From Mytilus galloprovincialis (lineage: Eukaryota > Mollusca > Bivalvia > Mytilida > Mytilidae): a stretch of 64,000 bases of DNA. The DNA is taken from positions 64,671,121 through 64,735,120 of the forward strand of contig NC_134846.1 of the NCBI RefSeq assembly GCF_965363235.1. The letters run 5' to 3'. Every line of letters begins with the position of its first letter. Positions within the stretch are counted from its first letter, which is position 1. Below the pieces are notes generated by a model. The model had not been told where the DNA came from. It did no database searches and was given only the letters and a program-made list of their open reading frames with translations. This document shows, one piece after another, positions 36,101 to 47,106 of this stretch. The position numbers and the translations under genes are program-made.

Positions 36101-37899
36101 TATCTAACTGAGAAATCAATGTAATTCATTGCAACCAATGTAATAAATTTCCTTATTCAGTTTCTATTTCCTTATTGGATTTTCATTTCCTTATTCGGTT
36201 TCCATTTCCTTTTTAGGTATTCAAATTTTGAAAAATATTATAAGTCCAAACTGAATTTTTTTTTTCCTTCAAAATTTTTTTTCCAAAAATTTTTTTTTTC
36301 CTTCAAAATTTATTTTCCAAAAATTTTTTTTTTCCTCAAAATTTTTTTTCCTCAAATTTTTTTTCCCTCAAAATTTGTTTTTCCGCAAATTTTTTTTTTC
36401 CCTCAAAATTTTTTTTTCCTCAATTTTTTTTCCTCAAATTTTTTTATTCCTCAATTTTTTTTCCTCAAAATTTTTTTTCCTCAATATTTTTCCTGAAAGA
36501 GTTTTTCTTCAAATATTTTTTTCGTTTCCTTATTCGTTTTTTTTTCCTTTTTTGATTATCATCCTTATTCGATTTCAATTTCCTTATTCGATTTTCATTT
36601 CCTTATTCAGTTTTTTCTTCCTTTTTCAATATTCATTTCCTTTTTCGATTTCTATTTCCTTTTTCGGTTTCTATTTCCTTATTGGATATTCATTTCCTTA
36701 TTCAATTTCCATTTCCTTATTCGATTTTCATTTCCTTATTCGGTTTCTTTTTCCTTTTTCAATATTCATTTCCTTTTTCGGTTTCTATTTCCTTTTTCGG
36801 TTTCTATTTACTTATTGGATTTTCATTTCCTTATTCAATTTTCATTTCCTTATTCGATTTCTATTTCCTTATTCGGTTTCTTTTTCCTTTTTCAATATTC
36901 ATTTCCTTATTCGGTTTCTATTTCCTTATTCGGTTTCTATTTCCTTATTGGATTTTCGTTTCCTTATTCGATTTCCAGTTCCTTATTCGATTTTCATTTA
37001 CTAATTCGGTTTCTTTTTCCTTTTTCAATATTCATTTTCTTTTTCGGTTTCTATTTCCTTATTGGATTTTCATTTCCTTATTCAATTTCCATTTCCTTAT
37101 TTGATTTGTACTTCCTTATTCGGTTTCTTTTTCCTTTTTAATATTCATTTCCTTTTTCGGTTTCTATTTCCTTATTCGGTTTCTATTTCCTTATTGGATT
37201 TTCATTTCCTTATTCGATTTCCATTTCCTTATTCGATTTTCATTTCCTTATTCGTTTTTTTTTCCTTTTTCAATATTCATTTACTTTTTCGGTTTCTATT
37301 TCCTTATTCGGTTTCTATTTCCTTATTGGATTTTCATTTCCTTATTGGATTTTCGTTTCCTTATTCGATTTCCATTTCCTTATTCGATTTTCATTTCCTA
37401 ATTCGGTTTCTTTTTCCTTTTTCAATATTCATTTCCTTTTTCGGTTTCTATTTCCTTTTTCGGTTTCTATTTCCTTATTGGATTTTCATTTCCTTATTCA
37501 ATTTTCATTTCCTTATTCGATTTCTATTTCCTTATTCGGTTTCTTTTTCCTTTTTCAATATTCATTTCCTTTTTCGGTTTCTATTTCCTTATTCGGTTTC
37601 TATTTCCTTATTGGATTTTCGTTTCCTTATTCGATTTCCATTTCCTTATTCGATTTTCATTTCCTTATTCGGTTTCTTTTTCTTTTTTTCAATATTCATT
37701 TCCTTTTTCGGTTTCTATTTCCTTATTCAGTTTCTATTTCCTTATTGGATTTTCATTTCCTTATTCGATTTTCATTTCCTTATTCGGTTTCTTTTTTCTT
37801 TTCCAATATTCATTTCCTTTTTCGGTTTCTATTTCCTTTTTCGATTTTCATTTCCTTGTTCGGTTTCCATTTCCTTTTTTCGATATTCAAATTTTGAAT
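33198..37899. repeat. Left arm: pyrimidine-rich composite satellite
   Basis: It is built from three modules repeated in order, about 600-900 bases per cycle. R is TATTCAAATTTTGAAAAATA..AAGTCCAAACTG (near 33240, 33955, 34700, 35310, 36220, with a truncated copy at 37880). P is runs of T7-10 separated by CCTCAAA (for example 33280-33470). Q is a 19-base unit of the form ATTTCCTTATTCGRTTTC or ATTTCCTTTTTCGGTTTC. T/C-rich DNA rarely contains stop codons, which explains frames of up to 544 codons here. Confidence 0.9.
35847..36146. mobile_element. Nested MITE remnant in the left arm
   Basis: AGTATAACTAATCGCCG, then CGTGACCGAACGACGCATGG, interrupts the 19-base repeats. It continues to CGACGTTATCGACGTCTTG, TGACGTCA and CCAATGTAATAA. 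The same sequence is present in reverse orientation in the right arm (42967-43362). Here the second half of the hairpin and the first TIR of the following MITE are deleted (junction near 35930). Confidence 0.8.
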
Positions 37900-37904
37900 G
37901 TGTT

Positions 37905-38110
37905 CTCCACATGAGACCAAATGACACAGAAATAAACAACTATAATAGATCACCGTGCGGCCTTCAACATTGAACAAAGCCCATCCCGCATAGTCCGCTT
38001 TAAAAATCTCCGAAATGTCAAGTGCTAACAAATTTCAAACAAGAAAACTGACGGCCTAATTTATGTACAAAATATGAACGAAAAACAAATATGTAACACA
38101 GCAACAAACG
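37905..38110 (-). repeat. Dispersed mussel repeat at the inner edge of the left arm
   Basis: Contains GAGACCAAATGACACAGAAA, CACCGTGCGGCCTTCAACAT and AAAGCCCATCCCGCATAGTC. The family is recognised from mussel DNA. It sits directly after a truncated R module, so the arm ends in a breakpoint at about 37900. Confidence 0.7.
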
Positions 38111-38589
38111 AGAACCACTGAATTAATTTACAGTTTCCTGACTTGGGATAGGCACATATACATACATAATGTGGCGGCGTTAAACATGTAACTTTGACAG
38201 TGGTGTAACAGTACAGCATAAGAGCGAACTATAAAAATCAGTTGAAAAAGACTTAAGCCTGACTTAACTCAGATCATGAGATACAAATAGAAATACACCT
38301 TGCTAAAACACAGAGTGTACGTGGCCTGGTACATATCTGAGAGTTTTTCCAGTTATTAACAGCTAGTTCAAAGCCAAAAACAAATAATAAACGAAATCAT
38401 GCATCCCAGACTAAATAATTAATCTTCATAGAATTAAAAAGACTACAATAATTATTAATTAAATTGTACTGACATTGTATTCTTTAAATATCTTATAAAC
38501 GATCTTTTAATTGAAGCTTTCCTTCCACTTTTATTGGTAAAATATCGCATACGTGTGTATTACGATTTATTTTGAAAATGCTGAAAATA
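38111..38589. other. Non-coding spacer in the foldback centre
   Basis: AT-rich. Probably the remainder of the dispersed repeat (words TTCCTGACTTGGGATAGGCA and ATGTGGCGGCGTTAAACATG near 38132-38190), then unremarkable sequence. Confidence 0.5.
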
Positions 38590-39025
38590 TATTGATTGAT
38601 TGATTGTTGGTTTCTCAACGTTCAGTGGCAAATATTTCATGAATATTCAGGACGAGAACAATTTAACAATAAATACAATAGGTAGGTCTCGTAATAATTG
38701 AGGCCATCCGGGATGATGATCAGGGAAATTTTGACTGCCACAGGAAGATGAGGGTATATTGGATAGGTACATGAATTTTGCCTTGCATCAGGTAACCTAC
38801 GAATTCTCAAAGAGTTGTTGTAAGGGTTCTTAACGTACAAAGAGCATGACTTTCTCTTAACACGAGGCATCGGACTTAACTTCCCCATTCTGACCGGACA
38901 TGACTACATACTTGATACATCCCAAACAGCCAAACGGAAGCCCGAGTTTGGCAAGCATTTTACTGCCGGTCGAGAGAAGACCAAGTGGCCATATTTCTAT
39001 TCCCCAGTCACCCCTGGGGTCAGCA
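38590..39025 (-). repeat. Dispersed repeat (GATTGATTGTTGGTT family), long copy
   Basis: Contains ATTGATTGATTGATTGTTGG, a CAGTGGCAAATATTTCATGA word, GGCCATCCGGGATGATG, CGGTCGAGAGAAGACCAAG and CCCCAGTCACCCCTGGGG. A truncated relative is at 10005-10080. The two minus-strand frames of 83 and 66 codons inside it are not regarded as genes. Confidence 0.65.
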
Positions 39026-39770
39026 AATATTTGAAAAGTAGACACAATGAACTTCAATTTTTAAATAACTTACAATATTAAATTAAATAAAAAAAGAATT
39101 GGAAGAATTGATACTCATAATGTAGTTAAAAGTTTGTTGATTACTGCTGCGGTATATGATTAATAGACATGCTATTACAGGTCTATATGGTTGAATATTT
39201 CTATCTTAAATATGTATTTGTTTCTAATAAAATGCATAGTTTCAGCTTTCGCGTATGCAGTACGCATATGTTGTACTATGTTGAAGATGAAACTCACAAT
39301 TGGTTAATTTAATAGACCTTCACAGGCCTTGTTTCACAGTTGTAATACAACAACTAGAAGTTTTTAACGACCTTGACTGGCTATTAAAACATCCAATTGT
39401 TGTATTAGTAATTGTGAATTTAAAACATCTTCACAGTCTTTGTTACACATTTGTATTAAAAAAGGTTTTGTATTTATGTTTATCATAATATACATTTTCA
39501 ATAAGGCCAATTTTATATGTTAAAATAGCTCTTATTCTATCATGGTTTTGAAAGCCTACCCCAAAAAATTGCCAACTTATTCAATTTAAACTGCTGTATC
39601 TGTATAACAGGCGATTATTTGAAAAAAATATGAAAATATTTTATTTTTAGCTTGTTTATGTCTGTGCAATTTCAAGGGAAATAAATCTTAATCACAAACC
39701 GTTCGTTGCAACGGTTACTACTTGCAACGGTTGTTTGAAAGCATAATCGAGTACACACCATGTCGTTTGT
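39026..39770. other. Non-coding spacer in the foldback centre
   Basis: AT-rich. A short partially repeated phrase occurs at 39300-39480: CCTTCACAGGCCTTGTTTCACA vs CTTCACAGTCTTTGTTACACA, and CAACTAGAAGTTTTTAACGA vs CAATTGTTGTATTAG. No gene seen. Confidence 0.4.
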
Positions 39771-39771
39771 T

Positions 39772-40785
39772 ATGAACGTTGCGAAATATATTGATTATAT
39801 ACCTTTTGTTCCTCTCTTAATACGCTTTCGAATGAGGTATACAGTTTATCTGTAAATACGGGCTGAAGGGTCACAGCAGTCCATTCAAATATTCAAAATA
39901 TCCATTTCATTATTCAAAATTGGCTATTTCCTAATTTTCACGCGTGTTTTGGCATTAAGGTCCTCCGTAACCCCTCTAATGGTCATTGCCGCACATATTG
40001 TTTATTATCAGTGTATTTCTCTATCAATCAGCTTTTTATTGGTGTATAATTTTTATCGTAATTAGGAGCTGACGGGTTGCAGCAGTCCGTTTCATTATAC
40101 AAAATAAGCTATTTCTCAATGTTCACGCGTATTTCGATATTAAGTCCGGCGGAACTCCTCTAATATGCGTTGCGGAAAATATTGACTATATACCTTTTGC
40201 TCCTCTCTTAATAATCTTTTGAATGATCAGATATAAGGTTTATCTGTAATAACGGGTTGAGGGGGTACAGCAGTCCATTGAAATATTCAAAATGTCCATT
40301 TCATTATTCAAAATTGGCTATTTCCTAATTTTCACGCGTGTTTTGTCATTTAGGTCCTCCATAACCCCTCTAACGGTCATTGCGGCACATATTGTTTATT
40401 CTCAGTGTATTCCTCTATCAATAAGCTTTAAATTGGTGTATATTTTTTTCCGCAATAAGAGCTGACGGGTTGCAGCAGTCCGTTCCATTATTCAAAATAA
40501 GCTATTTCTCAATGTTCACGCGTATTTCGATATTAAGTCCGTCGGTACTCCTCTTATATGCGTTGCGGAACATATTGACTATATACCTTTTGCTCCTCTC
40601 TTAATAAGCTTACGAATGAGTTATGAGGTTTATCTATTATTCGGGGCTGAAGGGTAACAGCAGTCCATTCAATTATACAAAATATCCATTTCATTATTCA
40701 AAATTGGCTATTCCTTAATTTTCACGCGTGTTTTGTCATTTAGTTCCTCCGTAACCCCTCTAATGGTCATTGCTGCACAATCAAC
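39772..40785. repeat. Higher-order tandem repeat: about 395-bp dimers
   Basis: Two related monomers of about 197 bp alternate. Monomer A carries TTCACGCGTGTTTTGKCATT, CCCCTCTAATGGTCATTGC (starts near 39930, 40325, 40720). Monomer B carries TTCACGCGTATTTCGATATT, GCGTTGCGGAA and GACTATATACCTTTTGCTCC (near 40120 and 40515, with a partial at 39775). The A-to-A spacing is 394 and 400. About 2.5 dimers are present. A and B are more diverged from each other than the copies of A are from one another, the signature of a higher-order repeat. Confidence 0.85.
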
Positions 40786-42364
40786 TTGTTATATCTTTAA
40801 TCAGAGGATGAAGAATAGCAAAGGGCCAGAGAAAATAAAAAAGGACAACGTAGAGTATTTTAATTTTGATATATATATATATATATGTTTTGGTATTCAG
40901 GTTGTCCATACATGGAATTTTTTTTTTAAATAGTTAAGAAAAGCCATAAGTTTATATCCTCCGAAACTAAATAAATAAATGAAATTAAAGATTTACAGAT
41001 TGTTTTTTTATAATAATTTGAATGATCGTTTGATAACACTAAAATGACGAATTTAAAAATACGGAATTTAGCTACAGTGTCAGTTATTTTTATTTCACTA
41101 TTCACCGCTCCAACTTGAATAATGAAACCTAAACTATTTCATCATTCATTACTTAACATTGAATAGTGAACTAGTTCATTATTCATTATTGAATTTTGAA
41201 TAATGAATAATGAATAATGGACGTACTTCAGCGCGGTAAAAATGAGAAGTATGATGGATTTTTTTTCTGTGCCCGGTAAAAAGACCACCTACATAATGTA
41301 GTGTTCTAGTACTTCCCAGATCTATGGACAAACCGACAGGCAGGACGGAACACTCTTAGTTAATCATATGTACATACCACCTAAAACTTCATTTTTGAGG
41401 GATTATATATAAACATACAACCTATAGTAACTTACCCTGTATTTCACTTTAAATGTGTCTCGTTTTATACTAATGTATAGCTGAAATAGTCGGGCAATCC
41501 ATGACAGATTTTGCCAAGTAGCCTTTGCCAGCTGTTCATATTAAATTGTTCATATTGCCTCGCATATGTGTGTCTTCTATGCCACATACAACTGTGACGA
41601 TATTGACTTTAGCAAACAATTCTGCTCAAACCGGTGCTAGGGACTGTCTTTCAACTTTCATTGAAACGAGAATGATTTCTCTGTTTAAAAGATCTCGATG
41701 TATTTGTCAACAGAACAGCAATAAAGACGCTGTTTCTTTACTGCAAATGTATTGTGTATATGTCTTGATTTTGATGTCGGGCAAACTTATGAAAGAAAAC
41801 GGAAACACAAAAATCAGTATTTTTTTTTTAATTTGTTAAGGCGCATAACCCTAGAATGGTATAAATGACGTCACCAAAATTCAAATGTGATCTGTATTTT
41901 GTTGTAATACGGATTGTGTATAAGTTTCTTAACATTTTGTTGAGGCAAACTCAAGAACGGAAACTAATTTCTTGACGTACGGACATACACACAGACAAAG
42001 CTGGAAAAACTTAATGCCCCCTCCACTATAAGTCATATTTCATTGAATAACCCGATGTTTTCATCACTTAGTAACGATAATTGCTATCTATATCCTATTC
42101 TTTTTTATTTATATAAAGTTCCGGAAAACATTTCCCTAACCGATATTAATCAGAGTCTTTTAAATAACTAGAAGGAATTCCGATCTATATATAGAAAATT
42201 ATTGACCTGGCTACTGAGGTTGTCATTTGTCGCTTCTGTAAAAGGAGTAAAAAACGGGGCATGTAATATCAAAATCGGGAATACGCTGGCATTTCATAAT
42301 CTATCATGTATTGTTACGTAGGGACATTTGTTCTTACGAAACAGCTTATAAATGCACATCTTAT
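40786..42364. other. Non-coding stretch in the foldback centre
   Basis: Contains a GAATAATGAATAATG-type simple-repeat hairpin near 41155-41220 and a 104-codon frame (41525-41839) with no recognised domain. No transposase or other element gene is visible. Confidence 0.45.
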
Positions 42365-42490
42365 ACAGGGACAGATCCAGCCATTTTAAAAAGGGGGCGG
42401 GTTCCAACTATATGTCCCTATTCAAATGCATTGATCGGCCGAAAAAGGGAGGTTCCAGCCCCCGGAACCCCCTTCTGGATCCGCCACTGT
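42365..42490. mobile_element. Short MITE with GATCCAG-type ends
   Basis: Ends ACAGGGACAGATCCAG and CTGGATCCGCCACTGT are imperfect inverted repeats. The interior is G-rich then C-rich (AAAAAGGGGGCGGG, then AGCCCCCGGAACCCCC). I recognise this as a class of short inverted-repeat element found in many animal genomes. Confidence 0.7.
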
Positions 42491-42966
42491 TACAACATTT
42501 TGAAGTCTCATATAGACTTTCCAGTTCGTTTTTCATTGTATACTAGAAAGATCTCATTTTTGTCTGAATTGGTGAATCCTTTTTTAACGATAAAGAGTAA
42601 TAAGGAAATGAAAATTTAATAAGGAAATAGAAACTGAATAAAGAAATAGAAACCCAATAAGGAAATGGAAATCTAATATTATAACAATGAAATAAAAACC
42701 CAATAAGGAAATGGAAATCTAATATTATAACAATGAAATAAAAACCCAATAAGGAAATAGAAACCGAAAAAGGAATGAAAATCGAATAAGGAAAAAGTTA
42801 CCGAATAAGGAAATGAAAATTGAATTAGGAAATAGAAACCGAATAAGGAAATGAAAATTGAATAAAGAAATAGACACCAAATAAGGAAATAGAAACCGAA
42901 TAAGTAAAAAGTTACCGAATAAGAAAATGAAAATCGAATAAGGAAAAAGAAACCGAATAAGGAATG

Positions 42967-43199
42967 TTATTACATTGGTTGCAATGAATAACATTGATTT
43001 CCCAGTTAAATAAAAACCGATAATTTCACATGTGAAATAAACGTGGTTATTTCACTCTCTGACGTCATACAATAATAGGCGTTGTCAAGACGTCGATAAC
43101 GTCGGATCAAAACAAATTGTGAATGCGTAGGAAAAACATATTGTTCTTTACATTTCTAACATTAATTTCTTTTAAAAAAGCCATTAGCCAATGTAATAA
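42967..43199. mobile_element. MITE, 233 bp, nested in the right arm
   Basis: TIRs TTATTACATTGG and CCAATGTAATAA. It contains TTTCACATGTGAAA, CTGACGTCATAC and GACGTCGATAACGTCGGA. The complementary sequence, lacking one TIR, is in the left arm. Confidence 0.8.
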
Positions 43200-43201
43200 A
43201 A

Positions 43202-43362
43202 AGTATAACTATTAATCACCGTATTTGAATATCAAAAATAAGACAACTTGTGACCGAACGCCGCTATGGATTAAACTCATGCTGCGCACTCGTTTAATCC
43301 ATGCGTCGTTCGGTCACGCGTTGTCTTATTTTTGATATACAAATACGGCGATTCGTTATACT
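43202..43362. mobile_element. Hairpin element, 161 bp, next to the MITE
   Basis: AGTATAAC..GTTATACT ends with arms CAAAAATAAGACAAC / GTTGTCTTATTTTTG and GGATTAAACTCATG / GTTTAATCC. It forms a nearly complete hairpin. Only one arm survives in the left-arm copy (35847-35930). Confidence 0.8.
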
Positions 43363-46043
43363 ATAAATAATCAAAAAAGGAAAAAGAAAACGAATAAGGA
43401 AACGAAAAAACCTTTTTGAGGAAAAAAAAAATTTGAGGAAAAAAAATTTTGAGGAAAAAAAAATTTTGGAAAAAAAATTTGAGGAAAAAAAAAATTTGAG
43501 GAAAAAAAAAAATCAGTTTGGACTTGTAATATTTTTCAAAATTTGAATATCGAAAAAGGAAATGGAAACTGAATAAGGAAATGAAAATCGAAAAAGGAAA
43601 TAGAAACCGAAAAAGGAAATGAATATTGGAAAAGGAAAAAGAAACCGAATAAGGAAATGAAAATCGAATAAGGAAATGAAAATCCTTTAAGGAAATAGAA
43701 ACTGAATAAGGAAATAGAAACCGAATAAGGAAATAGAAACCGAAAAAGGAAATGAATATTGAAAAAGGAAAAAGAAACCGAATTAGGAAATGAAAATCGA
43801 ATAAGGAAATGGAAATCGAATAAGGAAACGAAAATCATAGAAGGAAATAGAAACCGAATAAGGAAATAGAAACCGAAAAAGGAAATGAATATTGAAAAAG
43901 GAAAAAGAAACTGAATAAGGAAAAGCAAACCATTTAAGGAAATGGAAATTGAATAAGGAAATGAAAATCCAATAAGGAAATAGAAACCGAATAAGGAAAT
44001 AGAAACACAAAAAAGGAAATAGAAACATAAAAAAGGAAATGAATATTGAAAAAGGAAAAAGAAATTGAATTAGGAAATAGAAACCGAATAAGGAAATAGA
44101 AACCAAATAAGGAAATAGAAACCGAATAAGGAAATAGTAACCGAAAAAGGAAATGAATATTGAAAAAGGAAAAAGAAACCGAATAAGGAAATGAAATTCG
44201 AATAAGGAAATGGAAATTGAATAAGGAAATGAAAATCCAATAAGGAAATAGAAACTGAAAAGGAAATAGAAACCGAAAAAAGGAAATGAATATTGAAAAA
44301 GGAAAAAGAAACCGAATAAGGAAATGAAAATCTAATAAGGAAATAGAAACTGAAAAGGAAATGAATATTGGAAAAGGAAAAAGAAACCGAATAAGGAAAT
44401 GAAAATCAAATAAGGAAATGGAAATCGAATAAGGAAATGAAAATCCAATAAGGAAATAGAAACCGAATCAGGAAATAGAAACCGAAAAAGGAAATGAATA
44501 TTGAAAAAGGAAAAAGAAACCGAATAAGGAAATAAAATTCGAATAAGGAAATGAAAATCCAATAAGGAAATAGAAACCGAATAAGGAAATAGAAACCGAA
44601 AAAAGGAAATGAATATTGAAAAAGGAAAAAGAAACTGAATAAGGAAATGAAAATCGAATAAGGAAAAAGAAACCGAATAAGGAATGATAATCGAAAAAGG
44701 AAAAAGAAAACGAATAAGGAAAAGAAAAAAAATTTTGAAGAAAAACTTTTTGAGGAAAAAGAAAATTTGAGGAAAAAAAAATTTGAGGAAAAAAAATTTG
44801 AGGAAAAAAAAAAATTTGAGGAAAAAAAATTTTGAGGGAAAAAAAATTTTGAGGAAAAAAAAAATTTGAGGAAAAAAAATTTTGAGGAAAAAAATATTTG
44901 AGGAAAAAAATTTTTAGGAAAAAAAAATTTGAGGAAAAAAAATTTTGAAGTAAAAAAAAAATTCAATTTGGACTTGTAATATTTTTCAAAATTTGAATAT
45001 CGAAAAAGGAAATGGAAACCGAATAAGGAAATAGAAACCAAATAAGGAAATAGAAACCGAAAAAGGAAATGAATATTGAAAAAGGAAAAAGAAACCGAAT
45101 TAGGAAATGAAAATCGAATAAGGAAATGGAAATCGAATAAGGAAACGAAAATCCAATTAGGAAATAGAAACGGAATAAGGAAATAGAAACTGAAAAAGGA
45201 AATGAATATTGAAAAAGGAAAAAGAAACTGAATAAGGAAATGAAAATCGAATAAGGAAATGGAAATCGAATAAGGAAATGAAAATCCAATAAGGAAATAG
45301 AAACTGAATAAGGAAATAGAAACCGAATAAGGATATGAATATTGAAAAAGGAAAAAGAAACCAAATTAGGAAATGAAAATCGAATAAGGAAACGAAAATC
45401 CAATTAGGAAATAGAAACCGAATAAGGAAATAGAAACCGAATAAGGAAATAGAAACCGACAAAAGGAAATGAATAATGAAAAAGGAAAAAGAAACCGAAT
45501 AAGGAAATGAAAATCGAATAAGGAAATGGAAATCCAATAAGGAAATGAAAATCCAATAAGGAAATAGAAACCGAATAAGGAAATAGAAACTGAAAAAGGA
45601 AATGAATATTGAAAAAGGAAGAAGAAACCGAATAAGGAAATGAAAATCGAATAAGGAAATGAAAATCGAATAAGGAAATAGAAATCGAATAAGGATGATA
45701 ATCGAAAAAGAAAAAAGAAAACGAATAAGGAAATGAAAAAAAATTTGAAGAAAAACTTTTTGAGGAAAAATATTTTGAGGAAAAAAAAAATTTGAGGAAA
45801 AAAATTTTTGATGAAAAACAAATTGAGGAAAAAAAATTTTGAGAAAAAAAAAAAATTTGAGGAAAAAAAATTTTGAGGAAAAAAAAAAAATTTGAGGAAA
45901 AAAATTTTAAGGAAAAAAAATTTTGAGGAAAAAAAAATTTGAAGGAAAAAAAAATTCAGTTTGGACTTGTAATATTTTTCAAAATTTGAATATCGAAAAA
46001 GGAAAAAGGAAAAAGGAACCAACTTGTGTCTGGTGTAGTTGAC

Positions 46044-47106
46044 AAGTAAATGAATGGTTGAGTACGAAAACACAATAACATGAAAGTAAATCTATGAAAC
46101 TTGATTTAAATATGAATGCAAAAAAGACATCGTTATATTTTTTTGTCACACGAATGACTGTTATTTTTAATACTTTTCCATTTATAATATTTTGGACGCA
46201 AAAAAACAGTTCATTATTGAAAAGTAAGTAAAATTAAACAGCTCTTCATATTTTTAATAAGCTTTGGATTTTCAAATATTTCGGCCTCGAGCATCACTGG
46301 AGAGATACTGATTGTCGAAATGCTCATCTTGTACAGAAAAATTAGTACTGTTTAAATGTATGTTGTTACTACTAGTATATCAAGTTTATAGATAGATTCT
46401 TAGGAGAGATACGCGCATTACAGAAATAACTTTTTAAAAGAAAATTAAAGGGTCTAATTTTAATTTTTCTAGAATTTAATAAAACTATTCAGGATGTATA
46501 TATACTATACCTGATTTCTTTCTTTCAAATCATCCTATCTTCAAATAGTTAATGTAAAACATATTCAACTGTGTATTTTTGTGCTTTTAAAAGCTAAGTA
46601 AACAAATATAAAGATATATTGTATAAATAAAGGCAACAGTAGTATACCGCTGTTCGAAATTCATAAAGTGATTGAGAAAAACACAAAGTTATGATTCCGC
46701 TTAAAAGCATTCGACTGAAAATGATATCGTGCATTCAACTTTTCACTGTAATGTTATCACATAAAAAACCGGCCTAGTTCATATTTTACCAATTAACGTA
46801 AGATATCAACTGTATAAAACGTTCCATGCTTGAGAAAGGCACAAAATAAATATGGTGTGGTTAAACATGTTTGCGAGAACTCAACTCGTCAGTGTGGTAC
46901 AAAACATACACTCACAAATTCAGGTACATTATCAGTAATTGTCTTAAGTCACATGTTAGTTTTGTTAGTTGAATCATTGTATATTAAGGCGGATCTTTCT
47001 TTGTTTTAATTCAAATGCATTCACAACTTTTTAAGACGATTGAGAGTAAGACATATTGTATAGACACATGTCTATTTCTAAGGACTTGTTTATTTATTTT
47101 ATTCAG
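46044..47106. other. Upstream region of the second Mab-21/cGAS-like gene
   Basis: AT-rich. A dispersed mussel repeat fragment lies at 46620-46700 (AATAAAGGCAACAGTAGTAT, ACCGCTGTTCGAAATTCATA), with more of it probably near 46780-46880. A 5' untranslated exon is expected, because an acceptor (TTTATTCAG) abuts the ATG at 47107, but it cannot be placed. Confidence 0.45.

Larger units (their letters stand above)
42598..46015. repeat. Right arm: purine-rich composite satellite
   Basis: Reverse complement of the left-arm modules: Q as GAATAAGGAAATRGAAAYC, P as A7-10 separated by TTTGAGG, and R as CAGTTTGGACTTGTAATATT..CAAAATTTGAATA (near 43515, 44955, 45960). The outermost R-P-Q cycle mirrors the outermost left cycle out to the element tip. 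Minus-strand frames of up to 235 codons are by-products. Confidence 0.9.
33198..46034. mobile_element. Giant foldback element, 12.8 kb, with satellite arms
   Basis: The left end ACCAGACACAAGTTGGTTCC (33198) is the exact complement of the right end ending at 46034. Both are flanked by GTAGTTGAC (33189-33197 and 46035-46043), a 9-bp direct repeat; because the sequence is partly palindromic, 5, 7 or 11 bp can also be read. The left arm is pyrimidine-rich satellite (33216-37899), the right arm its purine-rich complement (42598-46015). The centre (37900-42597) has no transposase. A 9-bp duplication with very long terminal inverted repeats would fit a Mutator-like element or another foldback transposon. 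I favour a non-autonomous element whose arms grew by satellite expansion. Confidence 0.75.

Noticed and set aside
33174-37973. Long open frames (up to 544 codons) rich in Phe, Ile, Ser and Leu on the + strand
   Set aside because: They lie wholly in T/C-rich satellite, where stop codons are rare because TAA, TAG and TGA need purines. Several frames are open at once and the residues follow the 19-base repeat.
33189-46043. Polinton/Maverick-type giant element
   Set aside because: It has long inverted ends but no DNA polymerase B, integrase, ATPase or capsid frames, and the flanking repeat does not read as 6 bp.
42543-46073. Minus-strand frames of 68-235 codons with the same Phe/Ile/Ser/Leu repeats
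   Set aside because: They are the mirror image of the left-arm artefact, in the reverse-complement satellite.
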